From contig JADLEJ010000023.1 of NCBI GenBank assembly GCA_020846195.1, positions 105,421 to 169,420 of the forward strand: DNA of 64,000 bases. The letters are read 5' to 3'. A model generated the notes under the pieces. That model saw only the letters and a program-made list of their open reading frames with translations, made no database searches and was not told the origin of the DNA. Both the position numbers and the translations under genes were made by a program. The DNA comes from Nitrospira sp. Lineage in GTDB: Bacteria; Nitrospirota; Nitrospiria; Nitrospirales; Nitrospiraceae. Shown here piece after piece: positions 28,915 through 38,178 of this stretch. Each line of letters starts with the position of its first letter. Positions within the stretch are counted from its first letter, which is position 1.

Positions 28915-30846
28915 ATGAAGATCACTCTCAAAGGCGGGAACAGCCAGGTCATCGAGAAAGGCCAAACTGCAGGAGCGGCTCTACAGGCCCTCGGTCTGCC
29001 AGTCGGACCCGACGTCCTGGCCGCCAAGATCAATGGACTCGTGGTCGACCTGTCCCGGCCGTTGACCGAAGACGCCGTCATCGAGCCAGTTCGATTCGAT
29101 ACCGCAGAAGGCCGGGAAGTCTACCGGCATAGCAGCACCCACATCATGGCCCAAGCCGTGAAAGAAGTGTTTCCCACCGCGCAAGTCACCATCGGGCCGG
29201 CTCTTGAAGACTGCTTCTTTTACGATTTCGCTTTTGAACGGCCGTTCACGCCGGAGGATCTTGAGAAAATCGAGGCCCGCGCCAGGGACATCATCAAGAG
29301 AAAACTGCCGGTCACGCGGAAAGAGCTGTCGAAGCAGGAGGCCATCGATTTTTTCAAGGCTCGTGGAGAGGCCTATAAAGTTGAACTCATCCAAGGCTTC
29401 CCTGAAGGGGAACCGATTTCGGCTTATAGCCAGGGCGAATTTATCGATCTCTGCAGAGGTCCCCACCTCCCGACCACCGGTCATGTCGGCGCCTTCAAGC
29501 TCCTGACGACGGCCGGCGCCTACTGGCGTGGGGACGAGCGGAATCCGATGTTGCAACGGATCTACGGCACCTCCTTCCCAACTCAAGCTGAACTGGATGC
29601 CCACCTGGCGAGACTTGAAGAGATTAAACGCCGCGACCATCGCAAAGTCGGGAAAGAGCTCGACCTCATTTCCATCCAGGACGAAATCGGACCCGGGTTA
29701 GTCTTATGGCACCCCAAAGGCGCGCTGGTTCGACTGTTGATCGAAAATTTCTGGCGCGAACAGCACATTAAAGACGGCTACGACCTGGTGTATTCGCCCC
29801 ACATCGCCCGGCTCAATCTGTGGAAGACCAGCGGTCACGTCGATTACTATCGGGACAATATGTTCGCTCCGATGGAGCTAGAGGGCAGCGAGTATCAGCT
29901 CAAGCCGATGAACTGCCCCTACCACATCATGATCTACAAGTCCCATCTGCGCAGCTATCGGGACCTGCCTATCCGCTACGGCGAGCTGGGGACCGTGTAT
30001 CGCTATGAACGAACCGGCGTCTTGCATGGCCTGCTTCGTGTCCGTGGATTTACCCAGGACGATGCGCACCTCTTCTGCCGTCCCGATCAGATCCAGGAAG
30101 AAGTCAGCCGCGTGCTCGACTTCACCTTCTTCATTTTGAAATCATTCGGCTTCATCGAGTTCGAGATCTTCCTCTCGACCAGGCCGGAACAGTCGGTTGG
30201 ATCGGACGACAACTGGACCCTGGCCACCGATTCGCTGGACGCCGCGCTCAAGAGCCGTGGACTGGCGTTCCATCTGGATGAGGGCGGCGGCGCCTTCTAC
30301 GGGCCGAAGATCGATATTAAGATCAAGGACGCCCTGGGCCGGTCCTGGCAATGCTCGACCATTCAAGTCGACTTCAATAACCCTGAGCGGTTCGAACTCA
30401 GTTACATCGGCGAGGACGGGAAATCTCATCAGCCCATCATGATCCACCGGGCGTTAATGGGATCGATCGAACGCTTCTTTGGCATTCTCGTTGAGCATTT
30501 TGGCGGCGCATTCCCAACCTGGCTGGCGCCAGTGCAAGCCGTCGTCATGGCCATCACCGATAATCAGCGCGAGTATGTGAATTCCGTCGTCGCTCAGCTG
30601 AGAGCCGCGGGCTTTCGGGCCGACGCGGATCTCCGGAACGAAAAAATCGGCTTTAAAATCCGCGAGGCGGAAAAAGCCAAGGTCCCCTATATGCTCGTCG
30701 CGGGGGATCGTGAAGTCCAAAGCGGCATGCTTTCCGTCCGTGGGCGGAGCGGCGCGAATCTCGGCAATATGACAGGGGCTGCAGTGATCGATCTTCTCAG
30801 GAATGACGTCACGCGCGCGCAGCCGGAGCTACAACCAACACACTAA
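28915..30846 (+). CDS. thrS: threonyl-tRNA synthetase
   Basis: TGS domain, HSSTHIMAQAVKEVFP, MNCPYHIMIYKSHLRSYRDLPIRYGELGTVYRYE. Confidence 0.97.
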   Translation: MKITLKGGNSQVIEKGQTAGAALQALGLPVGPDVLAAKINGLVVDLSRPLTEDAVIEPVRFDTAEGREVYRHSSTHIMAQAVKEVFPTAQVTIGPALEDCFFYDFAFERPFTPEDLEKIEARARDIIKRKLPVTRKELSKQEAIDFFKARGEAYKVELIQGFPEGEPISAYSQGEFIDLCRGPHLPTTGHVGAFKLLTTAGAYWRGDERNPMLQRIYGTSFPTQAELDAHLARLEEIKRRDHRKVGKELDLISIQDEIGPGLVLWHPKGALVRLLIENFWREQHIKDGYDLVYSPHIARLNLWKTSGHVDYYRDNMFAPMELEGSEYQLKPMNCPYHIMIYKSHLRSYRDLPIRYGELGTVYRYERTGVLHGLLRVRGFTQDDAHLFCRPDQIQEEVSRVLDFTFFILKSFGFIEFEIFLSTRPEQSVGSDDNWTLATDSLDAALKSRGLAFHLDEGGGAFYGPKIDIKIKDALGRSWQCSTIQVDFNNPERFELSYIGEDGKSHQPIMIHRALMGSIERFFGILVEHFGGAFPTWLAPVQAVVMAITDNQREYVNSVVAQLRAAGFRADADLRNEKIGFKIREAEKAKVPYMLVAGDREVQSGMLSVRGRSGANLGNMTGAAVIDLLRNDVTRAQPELQPTH

Positions 30847-30857
30847 AGAGGTGGGTT

Positions 30858-31367
30858 ATCGTCCCCAAACTGCGCGTGAACCGCGAAATCCGAGTGCGAG
30901 AGGTTCGAGTCATCGGTCCGGAAGGAGAGCAGCTGGGCATCCTCCCAACACCGGACGCGTTGCGTCAGGCCCAGGAGGGGGGGTACGACCTGGTCGAAGT
31001 CGCTCCCACCGCTGCGCCGCCGGTTTGCCGGATCATGGATTACGGCAAATACAAATTCGAGCTCAGCAAGAAGGACCATCAGAATCGGCGTCACCAAAAG
31101 TCGACCCAAGTTAAGGAAATCAAGCTGAGGCCACGCACCGACAAGCATGATCTGGGGATTAAGATCCGTCAGATCAAGGAATTCCTAGCTGACGGGAACA
31201 AAACCAAAGTCACGTTGACGTTTCGAGGCCGTGAAATGGCCAATCAGGAAATGGGCCGCACACTCATGAATATGGTAATTGCCGAAATGACTGAGACAGG
31301 CACCATTGAATATGCCCCGCGCATGGAAGGCCGCAGCCTCATCATGATCGTGGCGCCCAAGAATTAG
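30858..31367 (+). CDS. infC: translation initiation factor IF-3, probable AUC start
   Basis: KLRVNREIRVREVRVIGPEGEQLGI...RIMDYGKYKFELSKK...EIKLRPRTDKHDL; SD GAGGTG 4 nt upstream of ATC at 30858; first GTG at 30876 lacks an SD. Confidence 0.85.
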   Translation: MVPKLRVNREIRVREVRVIGPEGEQLGILPTPDALRQAQEGGYDLVEVAPTAAPPVCRIMDYGKYKFELSKKDHQNRRHQKSTQVKEIKLRPRTDKHDLGIKIRQIKEFLADGNKTKVTLTFRGREMANQEMGRTLMNMVIAEMTETGTIEYAPRMEGRSLIMIVAPKN

Positions 31368-31406
31368 ATCACTAGCCCGTATACACAAACCGAGAGGACG
31401 GATGCG

Positions 31407-31607
31407 ATGAAAACCAAAGCCAAGACACACAAAGGGGCCAAAAAGCGATTCTCCCGCACCGGGAGTGGGAAAATTGTCCGGCGAAAGGCCGGGAAGCGCC
31501 ATCTCTTAAGCCATAAGAAGAGCGATCAAAAGCGGCGGTTGAGCGGCACCGCCGTGGTGGATCCCACTTCCACCTTGTCTTTGAACCGCCTATTGCCGTA
31601 TAACTAA
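31407..31607 (+). CDS. rpmI: 50S ribosomal protein L35
   Basis: MKTKAKTHKGAKKRFSRTGSGKIVRRKAGKRHLLSHKK. Confidence 0.96.
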   Translation: MKTKAKTHKGAKKRFSRTGSGKIVRRKAGKRHLLSHKKSDQKRRLSGTAVVDPTSTLSLNRLLPYN

Positions 31608-31649
31608 GCTCTCGAAAGCGACCCTCACGGATAAAAGGAGTATTGAGTC

Positions 31650-32018
31650 ATGCCCCGCGCAAAAGGTGGACCGAAAACAAGAGCGAGACGGAAGAAGCGG
31701 CTGAAGCTAGCGAAGGGACAGTACGGCGCCAAGAGCCGGTTGTTCCGCTCAGCCACAGAGTCGGTTGATAAGGGCCAGCAGTATGCCTATGACGGACGGA
31801 AGAATCGGAAGCGTGATTTCCGCCGGTTGTGGATCGCGCGTATCAGCGCCGCCGTCCGGGCCCAGGGCTTGACCTATGGCCGGTTCATCAACGCCCTCAA
31901 GAAGGCGGAAATCCTATTGGATCGCAAAGTCCTTTCTGATATGGCGATCAAGGACGCAGCCGGTTTTGAAAAGCTGTGCGGCCTGGCCAAGCAACATCTG
32001 ACGCCAGTCGCGGCATAA
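31650..32018 (+). CDS. rplT: 50S ribosomal protein L20
   Basis: KLAKGQYGAKSRLFRSATESVDKGQQYAYDGRKNRKRDFRRLWIARI. Confidence 0.97.
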   Translation: MPRAKGGPKTRARRKKRLKLAKGQYGAKSRLFRSATESVDKGQQYAYDGRKNRKRDFRRLWIARISAAVRAQGLTYGRFINALKKAEILLDRKVLSDMAIKDAAGFEKLCGLAKQHLTPVAA

Positions 32019-32056
32019 GCGCTGAAACTCGACGAAGAATAGCTCAGACATACGAA

Positions 32057-32094
32057 GGGGGGCGGCAACTAGGTTGTCGCCCCCCTTTTTATTT
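32057..32094 (+). terminator. strong Rho-independent terminator of the thrS-rplT operon
   Basis: GGGGGGCGGCAAC-TAG-GTTGTCGCCCCCC-TTTTTATTT. Confidence 0.92.
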
Positions 32095-32243
32095 GAGCCA
32101 GCTTCTTGTCCTTACTTTTCTGGCATTCGTAAAAGCTTGTTGCGTTCTTGGCTCTGGCTGCGTAAAGTTAATTAGTTTAGAGTCCTAACAATGCATTGAA
32201 GAGATGCCGATGTGAGCCATAAAGATTCTAGATGAGACGCAAC

Positions 32244-33473
32244 ATGAAAACATTTAAGTGGCCATTGTTTGCCTTCGTGGGCGCGCTTTTTCTCCCGGTA
32301 GAAGCGTTTGCCTTTGGCGCGGTTTTGCAATACGAAGGCGACGTCGACGATCGGGTGATCTACTTTGCCGATGTCAGATCGATTGCCAATCGTACGCCTC
32401 CGCTCCAGATCATGGGACCAGAGACTTTCGAGATCGACGTCACAGCCGTGTACGAGAGCGCGGACAAACCGGAGTTCGTCCATATGAAACTGCAGTTTCT
32501 GTGTCCGAATGTGCTCTCGATGAGCATGGCTGAGATCGAGGCATCCGAACACGAATACAAGAATAAGCTTAGACCAGGCGAACCTGTTACCTTTCGTATC
32601 GGACCGGAGAGCTACAAGTTACGGCGTTCCGATTTGAAGACCGAACCCGTGGCCGCCAGCGACTGGAAAAAGTCGAAGGCGCCAATGCTCTTGAAGGCTG
32701 GGGCGATTGCCTGCAACCATATCGAATTCGATCATGCTTTGCACGCCGCCATCAAGCGCGACAACTTCGATTTCGCTGGCTTCGGCAAGCGCATCGGCAA
32801 GTTGGGCCTGCCCGAAGACATGGCGCTGATCGGCGAGACCCTGCCATCGGAGTTCCTCGACCTCGCCTGGGATAACTTCTGGTGGGACAAGGTTCTTGCC
32901 AAGAAGCGCCCAGATCCCTCCGGGAAGTGGGCCCAACCGCTTTCCGAAGCCGACAGGCAAGCCGCGATGGAAAAGCTGAAGCAAAAACAGCAGGAACTGG
33001 AGTCCGGCACCGCGTCGATGCGGGCCAGCCTGCTGGAAAGCATTAAGAAGACCAACGCGGAAATGAACGCCGATCTGGAAGAGGCCAAGAACGCCGACAA
33101 ACATCCGGATGGTTCAAAGCTGAACAAGCGGGAGGCCAAACTGATGAACGCCTTTCGCGGCCGGACCGAACAGGCAGTCGTCGACACGATGGGCAATCCC
33201 GATCGATTCAACGAAGTCGCGGACAGGCGCTTTCTGCGCTATACCGCCAGCTGGGAACAGCAAGGTGTCGTTGCCTACGGTGCGCAGGGCGTCGTTGGCA
33301 GTGATCCGGGGGGCTATGCCGATTGCTTCGCCGAATTCAACATCCGGAAAGACGCCAAGGGCGAATGGCGGGTGCACGACATTATCGTCAGCGGTGAGTC
33401 CGGGGGGCGGGGGGATAGTCGGCTGGGGGGGATTTGCGACGACGCCATACGGTCAAGAGCAAGAAACAAATAA
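32244..33473 (+). CDS. hypothetical secreted protein
   Basis: Signal peptide MKTFKWPLFAFVGALFLPVEAFAF; no recognised domain. Confidence 0.65.
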   Translation: MKTFKWPLFAFVGALFLPVEAFAFGAVLQYEGDVDDRVIYFADVRSIANRTPPLQIMGPETFEIDVTAVYESADKPEFVHMKLQFLCPNVLSMSMAEIEASEHEYKNKLRPGEPVTFRIGPESYKLRRSDLKTEPVAASDWKKSKAPMLLKAGAIACNHIEFDHALHAAIKRDNFDFAGFGKRIGKLGLPEDMALIGETLPSEFLDLAWDNFWWDKVLAKKRPDPSGKWAQPLSEADRQAAMEKLKQKQQELESGTASMRASLLESIKKTNAEMNADLEEAKNADKHPDGSKLNKREAKLMNAFRGRTEQAVVDTMGNPDRFNEVADRRFLRYTASWEQQGVVAYGAQGVVGSDPGGYADCFAEFNIRKDAKGEWRVHDIIVSGESGGRGDSRLGGICDDAIRSRARNK

Positions 33474-33938
33474 CTGCGTGTTTGAGGCAGGCTCTTGCCC
33501 CACCGCACACTCAACCATGTACTGAATTGACTTCGCGGATTGAGCAACACCCCGTCGTTGAAAGCTGGGGGGCCAGGCCTTGGGCCAGCTGGCCACGGAT
33601 CACAGACTGCCCCTGCGCAGCAGTGGATCAGAAATCCCATCACCTATCACTAACCCTGAAAGGAAACTCTCCCATGAAAAAACTCTTGCGCTGGCCTCAG
33701 GGCGCGCCGTGTCCGATGCGATCTGCTCCGAGGTCGGTAAGAGTGGCGAGCCTGCGGCCGATGCCGCTGCGGGCGCTAAGCCATGCAATGCGTTGCTGAA
33801 GGCAGCGGGTAAGTGCTGATGAACGTTTCGGCTGCACTCAGCGCATCAACACGTTATTTTGCGAATTTTTGCGCACAGGCTACAGGTTTGAACGTACAAC
33901 TGCATCGTGTTGCAACCCTCCAAAAGGATTCAACCATC

Positions 33939-34658
33939 ATGATCAAAACGGCGATACTGGTTGCGGTGATCGCAGCTGTAATCTTGCCCTATTCGGTGAG
34001 GGCGGAAGTGACAGGCGAATCTTTCGATGTACTTGGCTCTGTCATGGAAACCCACAAGAAAGAATACAACGCCAAGGAAATTCTCGACTCTAACAAGGAC
34101 GAGACGATCAGATGGCGCGAAAAAATCGTTGCTGGCTATTGGGAATTCATGCAAGTCAACTCAAAGGCCAAACCTGGCGAGTACTGCGCCGCCACGTTCC
34201 TGCGTGGGAAGCGCGTCAAACCCGAACGGGTGGCTGGTATTTCCGATGGGGTGGTGGATGGCATTTCCGATGGGATGGCGGTCACCCTGTTCGGCCCAGG
34301 CGGCAACTATCGGAACGCGCTGCTCGGTTTCTCACCGCTGGACAAGGACCACACATTCCCTAAGGTCAAGAGCGGCAAGCCGGTACTGGTGACACTCAAA
34401 CAGGGTAATCTGAATCCCGTGACACTCAATGCCATCTACATGGAAGTGAGTCCGACCGCGCCTCCGCTGCTGGCGTTCGCGGTGCCGTCCATCGAGGCTC
34501 TGATGGACGGGATGAAGGACGACTGGCATTTCGAGGTCATTTACGAAGGCAGGTCGATTGCCGACATCACCTGGCACGACGGACTCAAGGCACGCGATGA
34601 ACTAAAGCAATGTGTGGCTGGTAAACCTTTCGATGACAAAATCCATTTACGGTTCTGA
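33939..34658 (+). CDS. hypothetical secreted protein
   Basis: Signal peptide MIKTAILVAVIAAVILPYSVRAE; no recognised domain. Confidence 0.6.
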   Translation: MIKTAILVAVIAAVILPYSVRAEVTGESFDVLGSVMETHKKEYNAKEILDSNKDETIRWREKIVAGYWEFMQVNSKAKPGEYCAATFLRGKRVKPERVAGISDGVVDGISDGMAVTLFGPGGNYRNALLGFSPLDKDHTFPKVKSGKPVLVTLKQGNLNPVTLNAIYMEVSPTAPPLLAFAVPSIEALMDGMKDDWHFEVIYEGRSIADITWHDGLKARDELKQCVAGKPFDDKIHLRF

Positions 34659-34875
34659 CCCCTGCGATGCTACGCTCATTCACAACGCGTACGGTTGAAT
34701 TGAACGATATCGCTGACCTCTGCCCGCCGTGGCGACACGCATCGACGCACTCTCGCAGAGCAGCCGGCAGCCTCAGAAGTACGGCGCCAGTGTACCCACC
34801 TCGTTCGGAGATGCAAGAGACTTCCTCTTCACACCTTTCTGAACGCAAGAGCGGACGATGTCAGGATGGGCGCAT

Positions 34876-36594
34876 CTATGCGAGAGCGGCGAGTTGGGAG
34901 AGGTTCACGTCGAACGAAACAACTGGCACGGTGATTTGCCACCGTTCGAGGACTTCGGGATGGACTTCGCCGATGACGCCGATAGACTTGCCAGCAACGA
35001 CGATGCGCCCGGCGCGGCCTTCAAGGAAGGATGGATGCTGGACTGGCTCCAGGCTGTAGTCTTTTCCCAGGTAATAGAACAGCACGTCGAGGCAGGAGTG
35101 AATTTCTGAAAAATGCGCGGCGGCATGGGCGATGACAACGCCTAAGATCGTTTCCGTTCTTGAACCAAGCTCGTGCGTGGCGTCGGGGATCGCGACATCG
35201 CCAGCCTCAAATAACCGGTGCGGATAGAAAGCCCGGTTCGAAGCCGCTTCAACTCGCAACAGCGATGGCAGCATCCATTGGCGCAGGCAGGAGAAGGTGA
35301 GGGTCATGGCATTGTCCACCTCGACCATCCGCCCCCATTCGGTATCGGCCAGGCGCATCTGATCGCGGTAGCTCTCCGGCGATCCCATAATGTTAGAGAT
35401 GATTTCCTGGAATCCCAGCCCGACCATCAATTCGCGCGCGCGGTCGGACGTCTGTTCGCTGCGCGAGAGCCCGCCGACGGTGAACTGCGCCGGCATGACT
35501 GGAGCGAATTCGCTGTAGCCGCGGCTGATCGCGACATCTTCGACAATATCCATCGCATGCATGAGATCCTGCCGGTACGGCGGCAGTTTCGCCTTAACGG
35601 TGCCCTTTCCGGCTGACACCTCGTAGCCATAGACTTCCAGCGCCTGCTTGACGACCTTTACCCCGAGTTCCTGCCCGAGCGCTTGCTCAATGGTCTTCAG
35701 TTGAACGGTCTTGGAATTCTCAAGGTCCTGTGGGGTGACCACTCGCTTGCCCAACGGAGTCGCTTTCGGATACTGCACTTCGACCGGTTCAATCGTGGCC
35801 CCGCGATCAGACAAATTCGCGGCGAAGATATTCAGCGTCAGGACGACCATCAATTGATCGGTCCCGGTCACTTCGACAAACAGTTCGTCGTCGCCGACGT
35901 GCACTTCCCCCACTTCACGGCTGTTGATGATCGGCGGAAACGACAGGGGCTGGTTCTTCGCATCGCGGAGAATCGGCAGGCGGCTCTGTCCGGCCAGGAT
36001 ATGCCCATGCTCCAATCCTTTCGGATGGACCATGAGAATTTCCGCCAGCGTCATCACCGTCTCCATGCCCAGCGGGGTGAACTTTGCCTGGTCCGGCTTT
36101 ACCAACTCATAGGTGACGGGAAACTGGATCTTGGAGAGTTGATAAATCCCGATGGACACCGTCTTTCGCTTGTGCCCAAAGATATCCGCCAGCTTTTCCT
36201 GCGTCTGAATGAGCTGGGCTAATCCTTCCTCGGTGACTCGATAGCCTTTGGCGGTGCAGGCCGCGACGTAGGGGCGCACCTGCTCAAGCCCTGGCGCGAC
36301 GATCAGAGACTGCCCCTTCTTCACTTTCTTAGAAAAGAAGGGATAGGGTTTGAGCTTCCCCTGTTGCTTGATGCGGATTTGCCGCGCGATGCCTTCGCAA
36401 CACCAGAGGTCTGGCCGGTTGCTGTCTTGCAGCTCGATGCGCAACTCTCCAGTCTCTTGATTGTGCCCCTTAAGCTCACCCTTCACCAGCATGAGCCAGT
36501 CTTCCAATTGCTGAATTGAGACCGGCTGTTTGGCGAGACTGCCAAGCGCCAGCAGCGATTCAAGGTCATCTTTGAAAATAGAAATCGTAGGCAT
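34876..36594 (-). CDS. pheT: phenylalanyl-tRNA synthetase beta subunit, archaeal/eukaryotic-type (short)
   Basis: 572 aa from MPTISIFKDDLESLLALG; ELQDSNRPDLWCCEGIARQIR; begins directly with the synthetase core, no EMAP domain. Confidence 0.9.
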   Translation of the reverse strand: MPTISIFKDDLESLLALGSLAKQPVSIQQLEDWLMLVKGELKGHNQETGELRIELQDSNRPDLWCCEGIARQIRIKQQGKLKPYPFFSKKVKKGQSLIVAPGLEQVRPYVAACTAKGYRVTEEGLAQLIQTQEKLADIFGHKRKTVSIGIYQLSKIQFPVTYELVKPDQAKFTPLGMETVMTLAEILMVHPKGLEHGHILAGQSRLPILRDAKNQPLSFPPIINSREVGEVHVGDDELFVEVTGTDQLMVVLTLNIFAANLSDRGATIEPVEVQYPKATPLGKRVVTPQDLENSKTVQLKTIEQALGQELGVKVVKQALEVYGYEVSAGKGTVKAKLPPYRQDLMHAMDIVEDVAISRGYSEFAPVMPAQFTVGGLSRSEQTSDRARELMVGLGFQEIISNIMGSPESYRDQMRLADTEWGRMVEVDNAMTLTFSCLRQWMLPSLLRVEAASNRAFYPHRLFEAGDVAIPDATHELGSRTETILGVVIAHAAAHFSEIHSCLDVLFYYLGKDYSLEPVQHPSFLEGRAGRIVVAGKSIGVIGEVHPEVLERWQITVPVVSFDVNLSQLAALA

Positions 36595-36602
36595 GGCCTG
36601 CT

Positions 36603-38168
36603 CTAGAAAATGCCCCTGGTCGTGCGGATCAAATCGAGATTGTCCGTGAACAGCTCGCGAATGTCGTGAATGCCCAGCGCCACCATCGCCATGCGGTCTA
36701 ATCCAAGCCCCCAGGCAATCACCGGCACGGTGACGCCCAATGGCAAGGTGACTTCGGCGCGAAACAGCCCAGCTCCGCCAAGCTCCATCCACCCCAGGCG
36801 CGGATGCCGCACATGCATTTCGACCGACGGTTCGGTAAAAGGGAAGTAGGCCGGCAGAAACTTCACTTCCTTCGCTTGCGCCACCTCGCGCGCAAACAGG
36901 TTCAGCAGGCCGAGCAATGTCCTGAAGTGAATGTCTTCGCCTAGCACGATGCCTTCGACCTGAAAAAAATCGGTCGCATGGGTGGCATCGACCTGATCGT
37001 AGCGGAAGCAGCGAGCGATTGAGAAATACTTTCCCGGCACGGCCGGCGCCGCCGCGAGCGTCCTTGCTGAAACGGCGGTACCCTGGCTGCGCAATACCAG
37101 CCGCTTCGCCCGCTCGGCATTGAAGGCATACTTCCACCCTGTGGATCCAGTCTTGCCGCCATCCTGATGCGCCTGCATCACGCGCGACAAAAACGGCTCC
37201 GCGATCTTGGCGGCGTGCGTGGGATTTTTCACAAAGTACACGTCGTGGACGTCGCGCGCTGGATGGAACTGCGGCATGAAGAGCGCGTCCATGTTCCAAA
37301 ATTCCGTTTCGACCAGCGAGCCCCGCATTTCCTGAAAACCCATGCTCACCAGCTTCGTCTTCACCGTATCGAGAAACTCGCGATAGGGATGCTTCTTGCC
37401 GGTCCCGATGCGGGGGGCGCGCAGACTGATGGTGTACTTGCGAAACCGTTTGTTCCGCCAGCTGCCGTCTTTCAAGAGTTCGGGAGTCAGCTGCGACACT
37501 TCCTCCGCCACTCCTTCTTGAGCCAGATAGGCCGCCGCTTCCACACCGGCGGGAGACAGCGTGAAGGATCGAGTAACGCGATCGTCTACCCGGAATGGCT
37601 CCTTGGCGTTCCCGCGTTTGACGGCATAGTCTTCGATCACCTGCCGATGCGCCTCGGGAAAACTCTTCAATTCTCGCGAGGCCTCACTGACTTGTTGCAG
37701 CAAAATCCTGATCGCCTCAACCGTCGGGCTGGGGCGGCCAGTCGATTCGATGCAGCCGCCCTGGACAATCAGCAAGACGCCTTCTTTTTTCAATCGTCCG
37801 ACCGCTTTGCTGACATCGGACGGATCCAATCCGTCCTGCGCCTGCAAGTCGGGAATCGTGAGCCGTTTGCCCGTGCTGGCGACTTCGCGCGCGGCTGAGA
37901 AGACTCGCTCAATCGGCGACGCACCGCTGACGTACTGTTCGCCCACCTTCGTCAGCGACACAATCGGCGCCACGGTCTCGGTGTGGACGATGAGCAGAGA
38001 CTTCGCGAGCAGCCATTCGATCGCCATGCTCAGCTGTGACGGCTCTAATTCAGCGGCGACGGCCAGCGGCTCGGTCTCGAGCACCGTGCCGGCGGGACGG
38101 GACCCGAAGGCCATGAGGACTTTGATTTCGAGAGGGTGCAGGCTGTCGATGAGTGCGGAGGTTTCCAC
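36603..38168 (-). CDS. pheS: phenylalanyl-tRNA synthetase alpha subunit, archaeal/eukaryotic-type
   Basis: GTG start; N-terminal winged-helix-like region LHPLEIKVLMAFGS..., NMDALFMPQFHPARDVHDVYF, GLGLDRMAMVALGIHDIRELFTDNLDLIR. Confidence 0.9.
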   Translation of the reverse strand: METSALIDSLHPLEIKVLMAFGSRPAGTVLETEPLAVAAELEPSQLSMAIEWLLAKSLLIVHTETVAPIVSLTKVGEQYVSGASPIERVFSAAREVASTGKRLTIPDLQAQDGLDPSDVSKAVGRLKKEGVLLIVQGGCIESTGRPSPTVEAIRILLQQVSEASRELKSFPEAHRQVIEDYAVKRGNAKEPFRVDDRVTRSFTLSPAGVEAAAYLAQEGVAEEVSQLTPELLKDGSWRNKRFRKYTISLRAPRIGTGKKHPYREFLDTVKTKLVSMGFQEMRGSLVETEFWNMDALFMPQFHPARDVHDVYFVKNPTHAAKIAEPFLSRVMQAHQDGGKTGSTGWKYAFNAERAKRLVLRSQGTAVSARTLAAAPAVPGKYFSIARCFRYDQVDATHATDFFQVEGIVLGEDIHFRTLLGLLNLFAREVAQAKEVKFLPAYFPFTEPSVEMHVRHPRLGWMELGGAGLFRAEVTLPLGVTVPVIAWGLGLDRMAMVALGIHDIRELFTDNLDLIRTTRGIF

Positions 38169-38178
38169 TCTGAATGGC

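Noticed and set aside
36595-37299. 235-aa N-terminal extension of the pheT ORF
   Set aside because: Overlaps pheS entirely in another frame; the real start is MPTISIFKDD at 36594
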